A stretch of DNA of 9,021 nt, taken from NCBI GenBank assembly GCA_030145945.1, contig JASLDK010000327.1, forward strand, positions 1 through 9,021, given 5' to 3'. The notes below the pieces were generated by a model that had not been told where the DNA came from, did no database searches, and worked only from the letters and a program-made list of their open reading frames with translations. Each line of letters opens with the position of its first letter. Position 1 is the stretch's first letter. Positions 7,019 to 9,021 of this stretch are shown here, one piece after another. Source of the stretch: Nocardioides sp. Lineage in GTDB: Bacteria; Actinomycetota; Actinomycetes; Propionibacteriales; Nocardioidaceae. The translations under genes were made by a program, and so were the position numbers.

Positions 7019-7069
7019 GTTCGGTTTGAGAGCAGGCGGCTCGGATGTCGCCTGCCCGCAGCGCCGAAC
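7019..7069 (+). promoter_or_regulatory. Structured leader: nested hairpin upstream of the low-complexity membrane protein
   Basis: An inner stem GCAGGCG/CGCCTGC (7032-7038 with 7049-7055, 10-nt loop) is enclosed by an outer stem GTTCGG/CCGAAC (7019-7024 with 7064-7069). It ends 22 nt before the chosen ATG at 7092. It could be a globin terminator, a 5' leader structure or chance. The gap 6956-7091 has no other feature I can support. Confidence 0.3.
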
Positions 7070-7091
7070 CCCGCCGACCCAGAAGCAGGCC

Positions 7092-7847
7092 ATGACCCAC
7101 GACCGCCGTCCCGACCGGCTCCGCGTCGACATCCCGACGCTCGAGCCCGACGACGCGTTCGTTGGCAGGCTCGCCCACCTGAGTGCGGCGTCCCGTCCGG
7201 TGCACCCCCGATCGACCCGGTCGGCAGGGCTACGCATGGTCATCGCAGGCGGCTCTGTTGCCGTCATCGCGACGGCCGCTTGGGCGGCGGGCATTCCCAC
7301 CGGTTGGGAGACCCCACTCTCCCCAGCCGACAGCCCCACCCAGCACGTACCTGCACCTGCACCGGGTCCCGGAGACGTCGGAACCCCACACTCCGACGTC
7401 TCCAACTCTCCCGGCAGCCCCCTGTCCCCGGGGCTGCCGGGAGTCCCCCACTCCTCCCCCAGCAATGCCAAGCCGACCGGGCCGAAGGGCCATGCCGTCG
7501 GCAAGAGCACGTCGAAGCACAAGAAGAAGCACGACGAGGGCGCGAACTCCGACACCCGTGACGACAAGCCGGGCAAGAAGAACGACGACGGCTCGGGCAA
7601 CCACGGCGTCGGGCCGAGCGGCTCGGGCAACAACGGCGTCGGCCCCAAGAACTCGCCTCCCAAGGGCGGCGACAACAACGACGTCGGCTCGAACTCCTCG
7701 GGCGATGACGGCAACGACAACGGCAGCAGCGTCGGCTCCGGAGATCGCACCGGCCTCAAGGTCGACAGCAACATCGCCACCCTGCCTCCCGCCACGCCCC
7801 CGACAACCAACAACGGCAACGGTCACGGCAACGGAAAGCCTCACTGA
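7092..7847 (+). CDS. Single-pass membrane protein with long Pro/Ser/Gly/Asn-rich tail, upstream of ECF sigma gene
   Basis: The 251-residue protein has a 45-residue basic cytoplasmic N-terminus containing EPDDAFVGRLAHL, one transmembrane helix at about 48-67, and a tail of about 180 low-complexity residues. The tail is Pro/Ser-rich (about 70-130), then Lys/Asp-rich (KHKKKHDEG), then Gly/Asn/Ser/Asp-rich with a repeated GSGN(H/N)GVGP unit. Basic residues before the helix predict that the tail is outside the cell. The size, one-helix layout and position next to a sigma factor resemble membrane anti-sigma factors, but the zinc motif HxxxCxxC is absent, so this is inference. The start at 7092 has only a weak AGCAGG site; an in-frame ATG at 7017 would add 25 residues that do not look conserved. 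GC-rich third positions support real coding. The segment for residues 94-118 contains two perfect DNA hairpins. Confidence 0.8.
   Translation: MTHDRRPDRLRVDIPTLEPDDAFVGRLAHLSAASRPVHPRSTRSAGLRMVIAGGSVAVIATAAWAAGIPTGWETPLSPADSPTQHVPAPAPGPGDVGTPHSDVSNSPGSPLSPGLPGVPHSSPSNAKPTGPKGHAVGKSTSKHKKKHDEGANSDTRDDKPGKKNDDGSGNHGVGPSGSGNNGVGPKNSPPKGGDNNDVGSNSSGDDGNDNGSSVGSGDRTGLKVDSNIATLPPATPPTTNNGNGHGNGKPH
7302..7328 (+). repeat. Imperfect inverted repeat inside coding sequence
   Basis: GGTTGGGAGA pairs with TCTCCCCAGCC over 10 bp, with one bulged C and one wobble, around the loop CCCCAC. It lies just upstream of two perfect hairpins in the same gene. A similar CCCCAC string appears in the loop of the second hairpin, and CCCCCACTCC follows the third. 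Confidence 0.45.
7371..7403 (+). repeat. Perfect 12-bp inverted repeat inside coding sequence
   Basis: GGAGACGTCGGA (7371-7382) and TCCGACGTCTCC (7392-7403) are exact reverse complements around a 9-nt loop. The structure lies within the Pro/Ser-rich part of the membrane protein gene and ends 4 nt before a second, longer perfect hairpin. In RNA it would form a stable stem-loop. Confidence 0.85.
7408..7443 (+). repeat. Perfect 14-bp inverted repeat inside coding sequence
   Basis: CTCCCGGCAGCCCC (7408-7421) and GGGGCTGCCGGGAG (7430-7443) are exact reverse complements around the 8-nt loop CTGTCCCC. The stem is very GC-rich and would be strong enough to act as a transcription terminator or ribosome obstacle. 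The end of the right arm can alternatively pair with ACTCC just downstream (GGAGT 7440-7444 with 7450-7454), but far more weakly. Confidence 0.85.
7589..7647 (+). repeat. 30-bp tandem direct repeat encoding GSGN(H/N)GVGP
   Basis: Two adjacent copies with a 30-nt period (about 7591-7620 and 7621-7650) share GCTCGGGCAAC and ACGGCGTCGG blocks and encode GSGNHGVGPS and GSGNNGVGPK. A looser third relative follows near 7670-7695. This fits slippage-driven growth of a low-complexity tail. Confidence 0.6.
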
Positions 7848-7859
7848 ACCTGTCGAAAT

Positions 7860-7921
7860 GTCCCGGTTCCAGCACATTGCCGGAACAATGGGACCGCCCG
7901 ACCGGGAGCAGACCCGGTCCC
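7860..7921 (+). promoter_or_regulatory. Nested and competing inverted repeats in the sigma factor leader
   Basis: In the 98-nt gap before the sigma gene, GTCCC-G-GTTCC (7860-7870) faces GGAAC-AAT-GGGAC (7882-7894). A second hairpin GACCGGG/CCCGGTC (7900-7906 with 7913-7919, loop AGCAGA) follows. GGGACCG (7890-7896) could also pair with CGGTCCC (7915-7921), so the two arrangements exclude each other. The first element could be a protein-binding dyad, the second a small terminator or leader structure. The function is inferred. Confidence 0.4.
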
Positions 7922-7945
7922 GAGCAGGTGGGGTGAGGACGTCCG

Positions 7946-8500
7946 GTGCGGGCCGACGACGAGGTCGTGACTGCAGCCAAACGCGGTGACGCCGACGCAT
8001 GGCGCGAGTTGTATCGCGCTCACGCCGGCCGGCTGCTCGTCTGGCTGAAGGCTCGCGCGACGCCGGGCGGGGAGGCACCCGACGACATCGCCGCAGCGAC
8101 CTGGCTGGTCGCTGCCGAGCGGGTCGCCGACTTCCACGGTTCGGGCTCCGACTTCGGGGGCTGGCTGTTCGGCATCGCGCGCAAGCACACAGCAAATGCC
8201 ACCCGACGGCAGATCACCCGCGACCGTGGCCTCGACGTCCTGGCGGCACAGGCTCCGCTGGCTGCGCCAGGACCTGAGGACGGACAGGCTGCCGAGGACT
8301 GGGTCGCCCGCACGCTGACCCACCTGCCCCCACGCGAACGCGACGTGATCGCCTGCCTCGAGGTGCTCGACCTGGACGTCGCGAGCACTGCGGAGGCTCT
8401 GGGGATCACGGCGGTCGCGGTGCGGGTCGCCCGACACCGAGGGCTCAAGCGACTGCGGACGTTGCTCGACAGCTCCCCGACAAGGTCCGGGACAAAATAG
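7946..8500 (+). CDS. ECF-type RNA polymerase sigma factor
   Basis: The 184-residue protein contains sigma region 2 (about 18-88: ELYRAHAGRLLVWL, DDIAAATWLVAAERV, FGGWLFGIARKHTANATRR) and region 4 (about 121-174: LPPRERDVIACLEVLDL, then the helix-turn-helix VASTAEALGITAVAVRVARHRGLKRL). A linker of about 30 residues and the lack of regions 1 and 3 are typical of group IV (ECF) sigma factors, which redirect RNA polymerase to a small regulon, often for envelope stress. The start is GTG at 7946, with GAGGA at 7935-7939 as ribosome site; an in-frame alternative is not better. The gene follows a one-helix membrane protein by 98 nt, which is the candidate regulator. The stop TAG overlaps the palindrome that precedes the next gene. 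The family call is firm; ECF subgroup and regulon are unknown. Confidence 0.93.
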   Translation: MRADDEVVTAAKRGDADAWRELYRAHAGRLLVWLKARATPGGEAPDDIAAATWLVAAERVADFHGSGSDFGGWLFGIARKHTANATRRQITRDRGLDVLAAQAPLAAPGPEDGQAAEDWVARTLTHLPPRERDVIACLEVLDLDVASTAEALGITAVAVRVARHRGLKRLRTLLDSSPTRSGTK

Positions 8501-8511
8501 AACTCGTTCTC
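8498..8511. promoter_or_regulatory. KstR-like TetR-family operator candidate upstream of crotonase gene
   Basis: AGAAC (8499-8503), two bases, then GTTCT (8506-8510) form an inverted repeat inside TAGAACTCGTTCTC. This fits the AAC-N2-GTT core with flanking T at the left of the published mycobacterial KstR motif (TnnAACnnGTTnnA); the right-hand A is not matched. It is 21 nt upstream of the start codon and would cover the -35 region of the candidate promoter. KstR regulates sterol and lipid catabolism genes, including crotonases, which fits the downstream gene. Confidence 0.45.
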
Positions 8512-8519
8512 GTTTTCGC

Positions 8520-8525
8520 TATCGT
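8520..8525 (+). promoter_or_regulatory. Candidate -10 element for leaderless crotonase transcript
   Basis: TATCGT matches the actinobacterial TANNNT -10 pattern and lies 6 nt before the ATG at 8532. The only Shine-Dalgarno-like string, GAGG at 8526-8529, is just 2 nt from the start, too close to work well. This favours a transcript starting at or near the ATG. A -35 element is not recognisable. Confidence 0.4.
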
Positions 8526-8531
8526 GAGGCC

Positions 8532-9021
8532 ATGACGCTGATCGTGTCCGACGAGAACCGGGTCCGGACCCTCACCCTGGATCGCCCTGACGCGCTCAAT
8601 GCCTTCAACGAGGAGCTGTACGACGCCACGGCCGACGCCCTCCTCAGCGCCGCCGCCGACCCCGGCATCGCCGTGGTCCTGCTCACCGGTGCCGGACGGG
8701 CCTTCAGCGCCGGCACCGATCTCCTCGAGATGCACCAGCTCGCCACGAACCCCGACTTCCCCCGGGGCAAGCACGGATTCATCGGACTCATCGACGCGCT
8801 GGTCGACTTCCCCAAGCCGCTGATCGTCGCCGTCAACGGACTCGGACTCGGCATCGGAGCGACGATCCTCGGCTTCGCCGACCTCGCGTTCATGTCCACG
8901 ACCGCACGGCTGAAGTGCCCCTTCACCAGCCTGGGCGTCGCACCGGAGGCGGCTTCGTCGTACCTGTTCCCGTTGCTGATGGGCCGTCAGAACGCCGCGT
9001 GGATGCTGATGTCGGCCGAGT
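8532..9021 (+). CDS. Enoyl-CoA hydratase/isomerase family protein (crotonase fold), isomerase-like; 3' end outside window
   Basis: The visible 163 residues run off the right edge without a stop codon. The crotonase fold is clear: DRPDALNAFNEELY (17-30), first oxyanion-hole block GAGRAFSAGTDL (53-64), and second oxyanion-hole block NGLGLGIGATILGFADLAFM (102-121). The position of the first hydratase catalytic Glu is occupied by Phe or Thr (CPFTSLG, 129-135). An acidic residue is kept at E139 in GVAPEAASSYLFPLLMG. This pattern matches peroxisomal-type delta3,delta2-enoyl-CoA isomerases (PEGCSS motif; E158 in yeast Eci1) better than classical hydratases. The likely role is moving a double bond during breakdown of unsaturated acyl-CoAs, in the cytoplasm. 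About 100 residues should be missing from the usual 250-270. The start ATG has no well-spaced ribosome site and probably gives a leaderless message. It may be under a KstR-like repressor. Confidence 0.88.
   Translation, partial: MTLIVSDENRVRTLTLDRPDALNAFNEELYDATADALLSAAADPGIAVVLLTGAGRAFSAGTDLLEMHQLATNPDFPRGKHGFIGLIDALVDFPKPLIVAVNGLGLGIGATILGFADLAFMSTTARLKCPFTSLGVAPEAASSYLFPLLMGRQNAAWMLMSAE

Noticed and set aside
7589..7700. Short tandem repeats as a possible CRISPR or variable-number regulatory repeat
   Set aside because: Only two good copies, directly adjacent without spacers and in frame, encoding a Gly/Asn-rich tail; ordinary low-complexity coding expansion.
6512..7819. A 435-codon open frame on the minus strand across the globin and the low-complexity gene
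   Set aside because: It is antisense to a certain globin gene, its translation has no domain, and its Pro/Leu-rich part mirrors the Gly/Ser-rich plus-strand tail. Third-position GC supports the plus strand.
7946..8500. Sigma factor and flanking repeats as part of a mobile element
   Set aside because: No transposase, integrase, terminal repeats or tRNA target seen; base composition matches the neighbours.

Overview
The window is a high-GC, gene-dense stretch of an actinobacterial chromosome. Third codon positions are mostly G or C, GTG starts are frequent, and several starts lack a ribosome binding site in a way that suggests leaderless transcripts. The gene families (an M1 aminopeptidase, a NarL-type two-component pair, DUF5130, a group II truncated haemoglobin, an ECF sigma factor and a crotonase) fit Nocardioides or a related actinomycete. 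That genus-level placement is an inference from style and content, not from a marker gene.

Layout: (1) 1-1641, plus strand, the C-terminal two thirds of aminopeptidase N; it enters from the left edge immediately after the HExxH motif. A strong hairpin follows it. (2) 1910-4314, minus strand, a GTGA-overlapping response regulator and multi-pass histidine kinase operon, with a divergent small four-helix membrane protein (4466-4834, plus) on the other side of a promoter region that carries a 9-bp inverted repeat. (3) 4836-5581, minus strand, a two-gene unit: a secreted or membrane-anchored one-helix protein (possibly CtaJ-like) and a DUF5130/TPM-like protein. (4) 5629-6955, plus strand, a small MscS channel followed 7 nt later by a group II truncated haemoglobin with all diagnostic haem-pocket residues. 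(5) 7092-8500, plus strand, a single-pass membrane protein with a long low-complexity extracellular tail, then an ECF-type sigma factor. (6) 8532 to the right edge, plus strand, an enoyl-CoA isomerase/hydratase-family gene behind an AGAAC-N2-GTTCT palindrome that resembles a KstR-type operator.

The set aminopeptidase N, DUF5130, small membrane protein and GlbO recalls, from memory, the mycobacterial pepN-glbO neighbourhood. The two-component system with its divergent membrane protein looks like a block set into that neighbourhood. The respiratory or oxygen-related part (possible cytochrome oxidase accessory protein, GlbO) and the envelope-stress part (MscS, membrane-sensing kinase, membrane protein plus ECF sigma) share the theme of sensing and protecting the cell envelope and respiration, but no single pathway is proven by the sequence.

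The most unusual structure is a pair of perfect inverted repeats (12-bp and 14-bp stems) only 4 nt apart inside the coding sequence of the low-complexity membrane protein, upstream of the sigma factor. I see no mobile element, CRISPR array, tRNA or rRNA, and no clearly new multi-gene defence system.
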